A DNA stretch of 64,000 nucleotides from Gammaproteobacteria bacterium (GTDB lineage Bacteria; Pseudomonadota; Gammaproteobacteria; Nevskiales; Nevskiaceae). Location: NCBI GenBank assembly GCA_026398875.1, contig JAPLSB010000018.1:88364-152363 (forward strand), in the 5' to 3' direction. The translations under genes and the position numbers were made by a program. Within the stretch, counting starts at the first letter, position 1, and every line of letters begins with the position of its first letter. The notes beneath the pieces were generated by a model. That model ran no database searches and was not told where the DNA came from. It saw only the letters and a list, made by a program, of their open reading frames with translations. Below, in pieces: positions 44,142 to 53,709 of the stretch.

Positions 44142-47100
44142 TGCTTGCATCCACGGTTTCGGCGGGCGTCATCGCCGGGTTGACGAACGACGCGGGAGAA
44201 GCGCCGGTGGCCGGAAGCGCGTCAGCGCCGCGCAGCACGGTCGGATCGTCCCAGCTGCCGGTGACACGGTAACTGAAGCTGCCGAGCTGGTTGAACGGCT
44301 TGTCGAACAGCTGCTGGGCCACCAGCAGGATGCCGCCGGCAATCGGCCCGCCGAGCAGCGCCGCGCCGACCGTGACGCCGGTGGAGATATCCGGAATCAC
44401 CGTGACTTTCTGGTCGTAGTCGCGCGCAGCCAGACCGATGCGGCCGCGCATCTCGATGTTCAGCGACGGGCTGTCGATGTTCAGGTCGTCAGTCATCGCA
44501 TTGCCGTCGGCGAGCTTGAACTGCCCCCGCAGCCGGTCGAAACCGAGCCCATCGGCCACCACGTCCCTGAAGTCGAACAGCAGCCTGCGCGGCAGCGCGT
44601 ACAGGTTGACCAGCCCAAGCACTCGGCTGGCGCCGGGTTCGACGGCCTTCAGCGCGCCACGCTTGAGATCGATGGCGATGTCGCCGGTCGCCTGCGACAG
44701 CTCCAGCCCGGCCGGCACTCTTGGCCAGACGACGCTGCCCTGGAAGTGCGCATTCTCGGCCGCCAGGTTCGGCGTGTAGCCGAATACCCGCAACACCTCG
44801 CCGATGGCGTCCGACTTCACATCGAAGCTCAGCGCCGCACTGGACGCGGCCTCGCGACGCAGCCAGTTGCCGCTGGCGCTGCCATCGAGCCGGCCGCCGG
44901 CCAGCGCCAGCCGGTCGATGCGCTGGCCGTCGGCGACCCGCGCGGTGGCGACCTGCAGCCGCCCGAGCGATACGCCGCCGAGGCTCAGGGCCTGCGCGTC
45001 GATATCGAACAGCGGTGCCCGCGTCGGATCGAACGGCGAATCCGGCGGCGCGACACCGGCCTGCGTCGGCGGCAGCGGCGGCAGTGCGTCGAGCGCCAGC
45101 TGATCGAAGCGGGCCACGACGCTGCCGCCGTTCTCCGGCTGCCAGTCGACGGTGCCGGTCGCAGCACCCTCGGTTCGCACGCGAATGCCGTTGCCGACAC
45201 CGCTCGGCAGCGCCAGCAGCCGCATCGGGCCGAAGGTCCAGCGCCGCAGGCTGGTACGCGCCGGCTGCAGATCGGCGCGCACGAACGGCGGACCGGCCGC
45301 GCTGCCCGAGCCGGCCGCAGCAATCACACCGATCCAGCCGGCCAGATCGAGGTTGTCCGGCGTGCCGCTGATCAGCAGACCGTCGGTGTCGGCGCGCGGC
45401 TCGGCTGCATCAGCCCCGAGCACAGCTTCGATCGCGCGCGTCGTGCCGCTGCCCGTTTCGGTGCTGTCGGCGAAACGGATGCCGACCTTCAGCTCGTCGG
45501 CCACCGCGACTTGCAGCCGCGTAGTGCCGGCATCGCCAGCCAGCGTCAGCATCAGCGGCAGCCGCGAGCCGGCGGTCTTGGCCAGCGGCGGCGGCAGGCT
45601 CGAGGCCACGCCCTGCAGGCCGCTGTCGATCGTCAGCCTGCCGGCGCCGGGCCCGCCGAGCGGCAGCCGCACGCGCGCGTCGGTGCTGCCGCTGAGGCCG
45701 CTGCGCAGCCAGCTCGGGATGTAGACGGCCGACAGGCCATCCGCCCGCCCCGGCTGCAGTTCGAACTCGCCGCTCAGCACCGGGTCCGCGGCGCCGGGCT
45801 CGGTGACGATGCGTGCGACCAGCGCGGTGTCGTAAAGCCGGGCCGTGATCGCCTCGGCGGCAATCGACTTGCCGTAGGCCAGCTGGCCACGCAGCTCGCG
45901 CAGCGGCTCGGCCATGCCGCGCACCGCCAGGGTCACGCCGTCGACGGTCAGCGTGCCGCTGGCATCGACCGGTGGCTGCGGCACGTTCAGCGGGATGCGC
46001 AGCTGCAGGTCGCCACGCACCGGCCCGCTGGCCTCGGTATGGCTGATCAGTCCGCTCAGCCGGGTCTTCAGCGGCGAATCGCGGAACAGCCGGTACAGCT
46101 GGCTGGCATCGCCGGCGATGTCGGCGGACAGCACCAGTTCGGCGGCCGAAAAGTCGGCGATCCGTGCTTCCAGCCGCAGCGCATCGAGGCCGCTGATCGT
46201 GCCCTGGCGGCCGATGATGTCGAGCCCGTGGTCGTGGAACACCAGCTGCGCAGCGATGCCTTCGGCCGCCGGCCAGTCGGGTGCGAACGCCAGCACGGCA
46301 TCGTCGACATCGAGCGTCAGCCGCCACGGCACGGTCGGCCGGTTGTCGGCATCGCGCGGCGTCAGCGGCGCGTCGATCAGCAGATGTCCGCCAGTGACGC
46401 GCGCCTGCTGGATCGCCCGCTCCAGCCAGGCGCGGCTGTTCGGCCCCCAGTTGATCGGCATGTACGGTTTCAGCGCGGCCACCGCGTCGGACTTCAGCTG
46501 CAGGTCGAGCTTCAGATCCGGCACCCGACCTGGCGGATGCAGCGTGAGCTGCAGCAGGCCATCGGCGCTGCTGCTGCCAAGGCGCAGCGCCAGCGCCGGT
46601 GCGTCGATGCGCCAGTCGTCGCCGATGCGCGTCCAGCGCAGTTCGCCATGCAGCGCGTCGATCGGCAGCGGCTGCTCGAATGCGGTCGGCAGATGCAACT
46701 GCAGCGGCGTGCCGGCCAGCTGCACGACGCCACCGTCCGCCGTCGCCTGCAACTCGCCGTCAAGCGCTGCAAAGCCCGGCTGATCGGCGCGACTGGCCAG
46801 CCCGAGACCGACCAGCCGCGCCTGGACCGCCAGATCGCGCGGCGCGCCTTCGGCAGGCAGCGCCGCGTGGACCACGCGCAGCGCTTCGAGATCGCCGCGG
46901 GCGTCGGCCAGTCGCCGCTGGCTGTCAGGCACGGCGCGCAGCAGGCGCAGCCACGGCACCAGATCGTCGAGGCGCAGGCGCGGCGCGACCAGCGTTTGCG
47001 CGCCATCGGCGGTCTGGGTCGCAGTCAGGCCGTCTAGCGGCCAGGCACCGCGCGCGCCGCTGACGGTCGCATTCGGCAGCTGCAGCCGCCAGCCGCCGTC

Positions 47101-48009
47101 GACCGGCGTCAGCTCGGCGCTGATCGCCAGTGCCCGAACGTCAGCCACCGGCGTGGTACCGAGCCGCCCGGAAATCGCGCCGGCCTGCAGGCGCAGGCGC
47201 ATTGCCGCCGGCCGGCCGGCGTCGATCGCGCCGCTGGCTTCGAGCTGGGCATCGTCGAGCGCCAGCACTGCATCCGGCTGCAGGTGCGCGGCCAGCCATG
47301 GCCAGCCGGCGAGATCTTCGGCAGCGAGCGTCCAGCGGCCGTGCAGCGTGCGCGGCTCGGCAAGGCTGCCGTCGAGCTGCGCAGCGACGCGAACGCGCCG
47401 CGCCAGCGCCGCCGGCGGCAGCAGCTGCGCCTCGATGCGGTAGCCGGCGCGGCCGTGGCGCAAGCTCGCGTGCTCGAGCACGAACGGCAGCGGTGGCTGC
47501 GTGCCGAGCCGCGCGTCGCGCAGCGTGATGCGGACGTTGTGCAGGCGCAGTTGCGCGAAGCGGGCCAGGTCATCAGCCAGCGCGTGGTCACCGCTGCCGG
47601 CGAGGTCGATGCCATCAAGATGCAGCTGACCGTCGGCATCGATCGCCGCAGCGAGCGTCAGACCGTCGACCTCGATGCGATCGGGCGTGCGCGGGCCGGT
47701 GATCATCCGGGTCGGGCTCAGGCCCAGGCGCAGGCGGCGCAGGTCGAGCAGCGGCGTGCCGTCGGCGGCCAGCAGCGCGACATCGCGCAGATCCAAGGTC
47801 GGCCGCGGGCCGCTCCAGGTCAGCGCCATCGAGCCGATCCGTGCCGGGTGGCCCAGCGCGCTGGCCACGGCGGCTTCGAGATCGCGGCGATAGCCGGGGA
47901 CTGCGTCGATCAGCACGGTGAAGCCGGCGCTGATGGCGGCAGCGCTGACCGTCAGCACCGCCAGCAGCGTGACCAGTCGCGTCCACCAGCGTTTGCGGCT
48001 TCGCTTCAC
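44134..48009 (-). CDS. yhdP: YhdP family AsmA-like lipid-transport protein
   Basis: This very large 1291-residue protein has one N-terminal membrane anchor (about 10-35) and a long periplasmic chain of repeated beta grooves. The AsmA-like C-terminal portion ends in GAALLGGPIAGGILLVAQQLF and FSYRVTGSWDDP. The YhdP/TamB/AsmA group carries phospholipids to the outer membrane through a hydrophobic groove, and YhdP is the one that favours saturated lipids in E. coli. It follows rng by 28 bases and is coupled to nit. The length fits the family (about 1270). Confidence 0.93.
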   Translation of the reverse strand: MKRSRKRWWTRLVTLLAVLTVSAAAISAGFTVLIDAVPGYRRDLEAAVASALGHPARIGSMALTWSGPRPTLDLRDVALLAADGTPLLDLRRLRLGLSPTRMITGPRTPDRIEVDGLTLAAAIDADGQLHLDGIDLAGSGDHALADDLARFAQLRLHNVRITLRDARLGTQPPLPFVLEHASLRHGRAGYRIEAQLLPPAALARRVRVAAQLDGSLAEPRTLHGRWTLAAEDLAGWPWLAAHLQPDAVLALDDAQLEASGAIDAGRPAAMRLRLQAGAISGRLGTTPVADVRALAISAELTPVDGGWRLQLPNATVSGARGAWPLDGLTATQTADGAQTLVAPRLRLDDLVPWLRLLRAVPDSQRRLADARGDLEALRVVHAALPAEGAPRDLAVQARLVGLGLASRADQPGFAALDGELQATADGGVVQLAGTPLQLHLPTAFEQPLPIDALHGELRWTRIGDDWRIDAPALALRLGSSSADGLLQLTLHPPGRVPDLKLDLQLKSDAVAALKPYMPINWGPNSRAWLERAIQQARVTGGHLLIDAPLTPRDADNRPTVPWRLTLDVDDAVLAFAPDWPAAEGIAAQLVFHDHGLDIIGRQGTISGLDALRLEARIADFSAAELVLSADIAGDASQLYRLFRDSPLKTRLSGLISHTEASGPVRGDLQLRIPLNVPQPPVDASGTLTVDGVTLAVRGMAEPLRELRGQLAYGKSIAAEAITARLYDTALVARIVTEPGAADPVLSGEFELQPGRADGLSAVYIPSWLRSGLSGSTDARVRLPLGGPGAGRLTIDSGLQGVASSLPPPLAKTAGSRLPLMLTLAGDAGTTRLQVAVADELKVGIRFADSTETGSGTTRAIEAVLGADAAEPRADTDGLLISGTPDNLDLAGWIGVIAAAGSGSAAGPPFVRADLQPARTSLRRWTFGPMRLLALPSGVGNGIRVRTEGAATGTVDWQPENGGSVVARFDQLALDALPPLPPTQAGVAPPDSPFDPTRAPLFDIDAQALSLGGVSLGRLQVATARVADGQRIDRLALAGGRLDGSASGNWLRREAASSAALSFDVKSDAIGEVLRVFGYTPNLAAENAHFQGSVVWPRVPAGLELSQATGDIAIDLKRGALKAVEPGASRVLGLVNLYALPRRLLFDFRDVVADGLGFDRLRGQFKLADGNAMTDDLNIDSPSLNIEMRGRIGLAARDYDQKVTVIPDISTGVTVGAALLGGPIAGGILLVAQQLFDKPFNQLGSFSYRVTGSWDDPTVLRGADALPATGASPASFVNPAMTPAETVDASNG

Positions 48010-48037
48010 GCGTCGCTTTCGCTCGGCGCGCCTGCTG

Positions 48038-49495
48038 TCACACCGGCACCACGTCGAAGGTTTCCTGCGAGTAGTGCGATTCCGCCTGCAGCTTGATCGG
48101 CCGCTTCAGGCTGGCTTCAAGCTCGGCCAGTCCGCCGCTCTGCTCTTCCTGCAGCCGCTCGATGACCTTCGGGCTGGCCAGCACCAGGAACGCTTTCGGC
48201 TCGTACATGCGCGCGGCGCGCTGCACTTCGCGAGCGATCTCGTGGCAGATGGTCTCGACGGTCTTGACCACGCCGCGGCCTTCGCAGGTCGGGCACGGCT
48301 CGCACAGGATGTGGCCGAGCGATTCGCGGGTGCGCTTGCGGGTCATCTCGACCAGCCCGAGCGGGCTGAACGGATAGATGTGGGTGCGCGCCGAATCGCG
48401 GCCGATTTCCTTTTCCAGCGTGCGCAGCACCTGGGTGCGGTGATCGTCGAGCTTCATGTCGATGAAGTCGATGATGATGATGCCGCCCAGATTGCGCAGC
48501 CGCAGCTGCCGGGCAATGGTGCCGGCCGCTTCGAGATTGGTCTTGAGGATGGTCTCCTCGAGATTCCGGTGGCCGGTGAAAGCACCGGTGTTGACGTCGA
48601 TCGTGGTCATCGCCTCGGTCTGGTCGATCACCAGATGACCGCCGGACTTCAGATCGACCTTGCGCTCCAGCGCGCGGTTCAGCTCGTCCTCGACGCCATA
48701 CAGGTCGAAGATCGGCGCATGGCCGTTGTAGGCCTCGATCCGCGATGCGACGGCCGGCACGAATACCTTGGCGAACTGCTGGACGCGGCGCGCTTCCTCG
48801 ACGTTGTCGATGCGGATCCGCTCGACCGTGGTGCCGAGCAGGTCGCGCAGCACGCGCATCGACAGCGGCAGATCGCCGTGCACCAGATGGCCGGGCTTGG
48901 CGAACTGCGTCTGCTGGTTGACGCTGACCCAGAGCCGCGTCAGGAAGCCGAGATCGGCGTGCAGCGATTCTTCGTCGGCGCCTTCGGCGGCTGTGCGCGC
49001 GATCACGCCCCAGTTCGGCGACAGTTCGGGAACGATCTTTTCGAGGATCAGCTTGAGACGGGCGCGCTCCTGATCATCCTCGATGCGCGCGGACACGCCG
49101 ACATGCTTCTCGAACGGCATCAGCACCAGATAGCGCGACGGGATCGACAGCAGCGTGGTCAGGCGCGCGCCCTTGGTCCCCATCGGGTCCTTGAGGATCT
49201 GCACCAGCACTTCCTTGCCTTCGTGCAGCAGCCGCTCGACCGGCGGCAGCGGCGTGCCGCTCTGGTCGGCGCCGATCATGTCGGCCACATGCAGGAAAGC
49301 CGTGCGATCCAGGCCGAGGTCGACGAACGCCGCCTGCATGCCCGGCAGCACCCGGACCACGGTGCCCTTGTAGATGTTGCCGACCAGGCCGTGGCGCTGG
49401 GCGCGCTGGACGTAGATTTCCTGCGTCGAGCCGCCCTCGACGAGGGCGACACGGGTTTCCTGCGGGCCGATGTTGACGAGGATTTCGGTACTCAT
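48038..49495 (-). CDS. rng: Ribonuclease G
   Basis: This 485-residue endoribonuclease processes the 5' end of 16S rRNA and degrades some mRNAs. It has an S1 domain (about 35-125, GNIYKGTVVRVLPGMQAAFVD), the catalytic metal Asp site in TIDVNTGAFTGHRNLEETI and IIIIDFIDM, and the zinc-link CEPCPTCEGRG. It lacks the long C-terminal degradosome scaffold of RNase E, so it is RNase G. It starts at the ATG overlapping the maf stop (ATGA) and heads the yhdP-nit-tldD group. Confidence 0.95.
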   Translation of the reverse strand: MSTEILVNIGPQETRVALVEGGSTQEIYVQRAQRHGLVGNIYKGTVVRVLPGMQAAFVDLGLDRTAFLHVADMIGADQSGTPLPPVERLLHEGKEVLVQILKDPMGTKGARLTTLLSIPSRYLVLMPFEKHVGVSARIEDDQERARLKLILEKIVPELSPNWGVIARTAAEGADEESLHADLGFLTRLWVSVNQQTQFAKPGHLVHGDLPLSMRVLRDLLGTTVERIRIDNVEEARRVQQFAKVFVPAVASRIEAYNGHAPIFDLYGVEDELNRALERKVDLKSGGHLVIDQTEAMTTIDVNTGAFTGHRNLEETILKTNLEAAGTIARQLRLRNLGGIIIIDFIDMKLDDHRTQVLRTLEKEIGRDSARTHIYPFSPLGLVEMTRKRTRESLGHILCEPCPTCEGRGVVKTVETICHEIAREVQRAARMYEPKAFLVLASPKVIERLQEEQSGGLAELEASLKRPIKLQAESHYSQETFDVVPV

Positions 49496-50073
49496 GCGCG
49501 TGCCGTGTGAACCCCGAAACGGCCCAGCAGTTCCGCGGTTTCGTAAAGCGGCAGCCCGACGATGCCGGTGTAGCTGCCGTGCACCGCCCGCACCCAGCGC
49601 GACGCGTGGCCCTGGATGCCGTAGGCCCCGGCCTTGTCGAGCGGTTCGCCGCTGTCGGCGTAGGCGCGGGCATCGCGTTCGTCGATGACGCCGAACAGCA
49701 CCTCGGTGGTGGTCACCACCGTTTCCAGCCGGGCGCCGTGCACCACCGCGACCGCGCTGACCACCTGATGCGGGCGATTGGCGAGCCGCATCAGCATCGC
49801 CACCGCGTCATCGGCGTCGCGCGGCTTGCCGAGAATCTCGCCGTCGATCGCGACATCGGTATCGGCGGCCAGCACCGGAATGTCGAGCCTTGCGTTGGCG
49901 GCACCGGCGCGAGCCTTGGCGACGGCCGTTTCCAGTGCGTAGTCCTGCGGCGACTGACCCGGCCGCGGGACTTCCGGCACCTCGCCGTCGATCAGCGCAT
50001 GGCGCAGCCCCAGCGCCGCAAGGAATGCGGCCCGGCGCGGCGAGCGCGAAGCAAGATAGAGCTGGACCGACAT
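49492..50073 (-). CDS. maf: Maf family nucleotide pyrophosphatase
   Basis: This 193-residue Maf/YceF/YhdE protein hydrolyses non-canonical or modified nucleoside triphosphates, limiting their incorporation. It carries the N-terminal SRSPRR, the ETAVAKARAG block, the metal motif LAADTDVAIDGEILGKP and the C-terminal DKAGAYGIQGHASRWV. All the family's charged residues are present. It is coupled to rng by the four-base overlap, a common arrangement in proteobacteria. Confidence 0.94.
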   Translation of the reverse strand: MSVQLYLASRSPRRAAFLAALGLRHALIDGEVPEVPRPGQSPQDYALETAVAKARAGAANARLDIPVLAADTDVAIDGEILGKPRDADDAVAMLMRLANRPHQVVSAVAVVHGARLETVVTTTEVLFGVIDERDARAYADSGEPLDKAGAYGIQGHASRWVRAVHGSYTGIVGLPLYETAELLGRFGVHTARA

Positions 50074-50159
50074 GAGCCGTCGAGGGGAAGCATTGAATTG
50101 GCTCGCATTGTCGGCGATTCCGCCGGCCGCTGTGAACGGGGTGCGGGGTGGCTCCGCCG

Positions 50160-50804
50160 TCAGTTGCCGCCGCTGCTGCGCAATGCGCGGTAGCGGGCGA
50201 TATCGCGCGCGAAATCGCCATCGATGCGGGTTTGCTCGTCGCGCAGGCGCGCCAGCGCTTTCAGATGATCGGCCTCGGCGACGGTGAACTGGTCGATGCG
50301 GCTCTGCAGTCCGGCTTCGGCTGCCGCTGGCGCGGCAGACGCGGGCCGGGCCAGCCGGCCGCGCAGGTCGGCCAGCGTGACGCGGGTATCGGCCATGGCC
50401 TTTTCGGTCAGCCGCAACTGCGCCTCGACCGCCGCCAGCCGCTCGTCGCGAGCGCGCTCGATGGCCGGCACATCGGGGTAGGTCTGCAGCAGGAAGCGGT
50501 CGTAGGCCTGGCGCTGTTCGTCGTCGCGCGCCTGCTTCGCCTCGGCTTCGATCTGGGCTTGCGACTTCTGCGCCGGCACGATCCCGGTGACCACACCGCG
50601 CCGGTCGATCAAGGCCCGCTCGCGGCGCACCTCGGCCGGCGGCACGACATCGCCGCAGACCCGGTGACCGCGATCATCGGTCCAGCACTGCACCGGTGCC
50701 TTGCGGCCCTGCCCCGCGGCATTGGCCAGCGACGGCACCACGAACGCCAGCAGCAGCGCCACCCGGCCAAGGCCGCGTGGCGTCCGCCGCAGGCGATCAG
50801 GCAA
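50160..50804 (-). CDS. DUF4124-like exported coiled-coil protein
   Basis: This protein has a signal peptide (Arg-rich n-region, then VALLLAFVVPSLANA) and a DUF4124-like head QCWTDDRGHRVCGDVVPPAE with paired Cys. A long charged coiled coil (about residues 75-190) follows. The start is uncertain. The TTG at 50804 overlaps the pyrE stop by eight bases and gives a good signal peptide, a GTG lies at 50762, and an ATG at 50867 overlaps pyrE too far. The protein is periplasmic. The function is unknown. Confidence 0.65.
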   Translation of the reverse strand: MPDRLRRTPRGLGRVALLLAFVVPSLANAAGQGRKAPVQCWTDDRGHRVCGDVVPPAEVRRERALIDRRGVVTGIVPAQKSQAQIEAEAKQARDDEQRQAYDRFLLQTYPDVPAIERARDERLAAVEAQLRLTEKAMADTRVTLADLRGRLARPASAAPAAAEAGLQSRIDQFTVAEADHLKALARLRDEQTRIDGDFARDIARYRALRSSGGN

Positions 50805-51444
50805 CGCCGTAGCGCCGCTGGTAGTCGGCAATCGCCGACACGATGTCTGCTCGTCCGCCCTGTTCATGCAGGTAGCCGAGCAAGTCCTGGACCGTGACCA
50901 GCGAAATCACCGGAAGGCCTGTCTTTTCAACCAGTTCCGCGACCGCCGAGCGGCCGTTGGCGCCGATTTCCTGACGATCGAGCGCGGTGATCGCCAGCAC
51001 GGGTCGGGCCGCTGACGCGATCAGCAGCTCGTGCGACTGGCGCAGCGCCGTGCCGGCGGTCAGCACGTCGTCGATCACCACCACGCGCTGGCCGGCGACA
51101 TCGGCGCCGACCAGCACCCCGCCCTCGCCGTGATCCTTGGCTTCCTTGCGGTTGTAGGCGAACGGCACATCGCGGCCGGTCAACTCGGCGAACGCGATGC
51201 TGACCGCCGCCGCCAGCGGAATGCCCTTGTAGGCCGGGCCGAACAGCAGGTCGAACTCGACACCTTGAGCGATCAGCGCTTCGGCGTAGGCACGTCCGAG
51301 CGCACGCAGCGCAGCGCCGGATGAAATGCGGCCGAGGTTGAAGAAGTACGGGCTGACGCGGCCCGACTTCAGCGTGAACTCACCGAACTTCAGCACTTCG
51401 GCTTGCAGGGCGAGGTCGAGGAAGGTGGTCTGGTACGGCTTCAT
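50797..51444 (-). CDS. pyrE: Orotate phosphoribosyltransferase
   Basis: This 215-residue enzyme of pyrimidine biosynthesis joins orotate with PRPP to make OMP. The PRPP-binding motif VVVIDDVLTAGTA (about residues 118-130) and FGPAYKGIPLAA are present. The N-terminal FGEFTLKSGRVSPYFFN fits PyrE. The ATG at 51444 gives the usual length. The gene is divergent from an ExoIII gene 145 bases away, a pairing known in Pseudomonas with crc. The DUF4124-like gene follows with a small overlap. Confidence 0.95.
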   Translation of the reverse strand: MKPYQTTFLDLALQAEVLKFGEFTLKSGRVSPYFFNLGRISSGAALRALGRAYAEALIAQGVEFDLLFGPAYKGIPLAAAVSIAFAELTGRDVPFAYNRKEAKDHGEGGVLVGADVAGQRVVVIDDVLTAGTALRQSHELLIASAARPVLAITALDRQEIGANGRSAVAELVEKTGLPVISLVTVQDLLGYLHEQGGRADIVSAIADYQRRYGVA

Positions 51445-51589
51445 GCGGATCGGTTTCGGGCTGACGGATGCGGGAATGCAGTCGCCGGAGACTGCGGGCT
51501 GGCGCAATTTTCGCACAAGGGCCGACCGTCACTGCAGCGGGCTGCGCTAGCATTCCCGGCTCCTGAAAACCGCTGCCGTCGGCTGACCC

Positions 51590-52375
51590 ATGCGCATCAT
51601 CTCGATCAACACCAACGGCATCCGCTCCGCAGCGAAGAAGGGCTTCTTCGACTGGCTGGCGACCACCGACGCCGACTACGTCTGCATCCAGGAAACCAAG
51701 GCGCAGATCGAGGATCTGGGCGATGCGCTGTTCAATCCGGCCGGCTACTCGGCCCACTTCCGCAGCGCCGTGAAGAAGGGCTATTCGGGTGTCGCGGTCT
51801 ACTCGAAGCGGGAGCCCGATGCCGTGCTCGACACGCTGGGCGAAGCGGAATTCGATGACGAGGGCCGCTATCTGGAGCTGCGCCACGGCAACCTGTCGGT
51901 GGTATCGCTGTACCTGCCGTCGGGCTCGTCGGGCCCGGAACGGCAGGCATCGAAGGACCGCTTCCTGGCGTTCTTCCTGCCGAAGCTGCGCGAGTGGAAA
52001 GCGTCCGGCCGCGATTATGTGATCTGCGGCGACTGGAACATCGCCCACCGCAACATCGATATCAAGAACTGGCGCTCGAACCAGAAGAACTCAGGCTTCC
52101 TGCCGCACGAGCGTGCCTGGCTGGACACCTTGTTCGGCAGCGAAGCCGATGGCGTCGGTTTTGTCGACGGCTTTCGCGCCAGGCATCCGACGATGGAAGG
52201 CGAGGCCTATTCGTGGTGGTCGAACCGCGGCAACGCCTACGCGAACAACGTCGGCTGGCGCATCGACTACCAGGTGGTCACGCCATCGCTGGCATCACGG
52301 ATCACCGACGCGCACGTCTACAAGGCGGTGAAGTTCTCCGACCACGCGCCGGTGGTGATCGACTACGCCGACTGA
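51590..52375 (+). CDS. xthA: Exodeoxyribonuclease III
   Basis: This 261-residue EEP-family nuclease removes nucleotides 3'-5' and cuts abasic sites in base-excision repair. The catalytic marks are present: Glu in QETK (about residue 35), Asp and Asn in CGDWNIAHRNIDI, and the final Asp-His in FSDHAPVV. The sequence MRIISINTNGIRSAAKKGFFDWL is close to Crc of Pseudomonas in N-terminal layout, but the active-site residues lost in Crc are kept here. It is divergent from pyrE, and its stop overlaps the ampG stop by 13 bases. Confidence 0.93.
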   Translation: MRIISINTNGIRSAAKKGFFDWLATTDADYVCIQETKAQIEDLGDALFNPAGYSAHFRSAVKKGYSGVAVYSKREPDAVLDTLGEAEFDDEGRYLELRHGNLSVVSLYLPSGSSGPERQASKDRFLAFFLPKLREWKASGRDYVICGDWNIAHRNIDIKNWRSNQKNSGFLPHERAWLDTLFGSEADGVGFVDGFRARHPTMEGEAYSWWSNRGNAYANNVGWRIDYQVVTPSLASRITDAHVYKAVKFSDHAPVVIDYAD

Positions 52376-53691
52376 GCGCGGCTGTTGGCCGCTTCGTTGT
52401 CGGCGATCGAGCTGTCGATCAGCCCGGCTCGCCACATCCAGATGAACAGCCCCACGCCGGGCAGCGCGATGGCCGTGGTCATCACGTAGAACGCGACGTA
52501 GCCCATCGCTTCGATCAGCGCGCCAGCGGTGGTGCCGGTCAGCAGCCGGCCGACGATCGACGCGGCTGCCGACAGCAGCGCGAACTGGGTGGCGGTGAAG
52601 CTCAGGTTGCACAGCGCCGACAGGTAGGCGACCACCACCACGCCGCCGATGCCGCTGGCGATGTTCTCGAAGCCGATCGTGAACGCCAGAAACCACGGGC
52701 TGTGCCCGATCGCGGCAAGTGCGGCAAAACTCAGGTTCGACACCGCCATCAGCAGCAGCGCGATCAGCACCGAGCGCTTCAGCCCAAGCCGCGCGTAAAG
52801 CACGCCACCCACGAAGATGCCGACCAGATAGGCGATGAAGCCGATGCCGACATCGTAAGTGGCGATCTCGTCATTGCTGAATTGCAGATCGTTCAGCAGC
52901 AGCCGCAAGGTCAGGTTGGCCAGCGTGTCGCCGATCTTGTGCAGCAGCACGAACAGCAGCACCAGCCAGGCGCCGCGACGACGGAAGAACTCCGCCAGCG
53001 GGCCGATCACTGCCGCGACGGCCTGCCGAAAACCTTTCGCGACAATCGGCGCCCGGCGCCGCGCCGGCTCGCCCATGACGATGCCGACCATCGCCGCCGG
53101 CAGCACCAGCAGCGCGCACAGGCCGTAGGCCAGCGCCCAGCCACCGCTGGTAGCAACCAGCAGCGCCAGCGATCCGGCGGTGACCGAGCCGATGCGCCAG
53201 CCGTACTGCGACATGCCGGAACCGACGCCAAGCTGTTCCGGGCGCAACAGCTCGATCCGGTAGGCATCGATGACGATGTCGAACGTGGCACCGGCAGCAC
53301 CGAGCGCGATCGCCGCGAAGGCCATCACCGGCAAGCCATCGGCCGGCGTGACCACGCCGAGGAACACCGTGGCGGCCGCCACCAGCAGGCTCGACAGCCA
53401 CAGCCACGACACCCGCTGGCCGGCACGGCCGAGCAGCGGCAAGCGCAGGCCATCGACCAGCGGCGCCCACAGGAACTTCAGGTTGTAGACGAGAAAAGCG
53501 AGCGAAAACGCGGTGACCGTGCGCTTGGTGATGCCGTCCTGCGCCAGCCTTGTCGTCAGCGTGGCGCCGATCATCGCGTACGGAAAACCCGACGAGATGC
53601 CGAGCAGCAGCGCCGCCAGCGGCGCCGATTCGGAATACGGCCGAAGGCTGGCCGGAAGATGCTCGCGCCAGCTCGGGTTCGATGAAGTCAT
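52363..53691 (-). CDS. ampG: AmpG-type muropeptide permease
   Basis: This 442-residue major-facilitator protein has 12 or more spans and the AmpG signature: GISSGFPYAMIGATLTTRL, TKRTVTAFSLAFLVYNLKFLWAPLVD, FDIVIDAYRIELL and the late FTATQFALLSAAASIVGR. AmpG carries GlcNAc-anhydroMurNAc peptides into the cytoplasm for peptidoglycan recycling, which also affects ampC induction. The length is short of E. coli AmpG (491), as in many relatives. It is convergent with xthA. Confidence 0.9.
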   Translation of the reverse strand: MTSSNPSWREHLPASLRPYSESAPLAALLLGISSGFPYAMIGATLTTRLAQDGITKRTVTAFSLAFLVYNLKFLWAPLVDGLRLPLLGRAGQRVSWLWLSSLLVAAATVFLGVVTPADGLPVMAFAAIALGAAGATFDIVIDAYRIELLRPEQLGVGSGMSQYGWRIGSVTAGSLALLVATSGGWALAYGLCALLVLPAAMVGIVMGEPARRRAPIVAKGFRQAVAAVIGPLAEFFRRRGAWLVLLFVLLHKIGDTLANLTLRLLLNDLQFSNDEIATYDVGIGFIAYLVGIFVGGVLYARLGLKRSVLIALLLMAVSNLSFAALAAIGHSPWFLAFTIGFENIASGIGGVVVVAYLSALCNLSFTATQFALLSAAASIVGRLLTGTTAGALIEAMGYVAFYVMTTAIALPGVGLFIWMWRAGLIDSSIADNEAANSRAQSA

Positions 53692-53709
53692 GCAGTCGGA
53701 ATAAGGGTG

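Noticed and set aside
43975..47037. 1020-residue plus-strand ORF opposite yhdP
   Set aside because: Arg/Gln/Ala-rich translation with no domain. The minus strand encodes YhdP with the expected length and features.
51994..53685. 563-residue plus-strand ORF over ampG
   Set aside because: A shadow of the AmpG reading frame, with a His/Arg/Gln-rich composition and no motifs.
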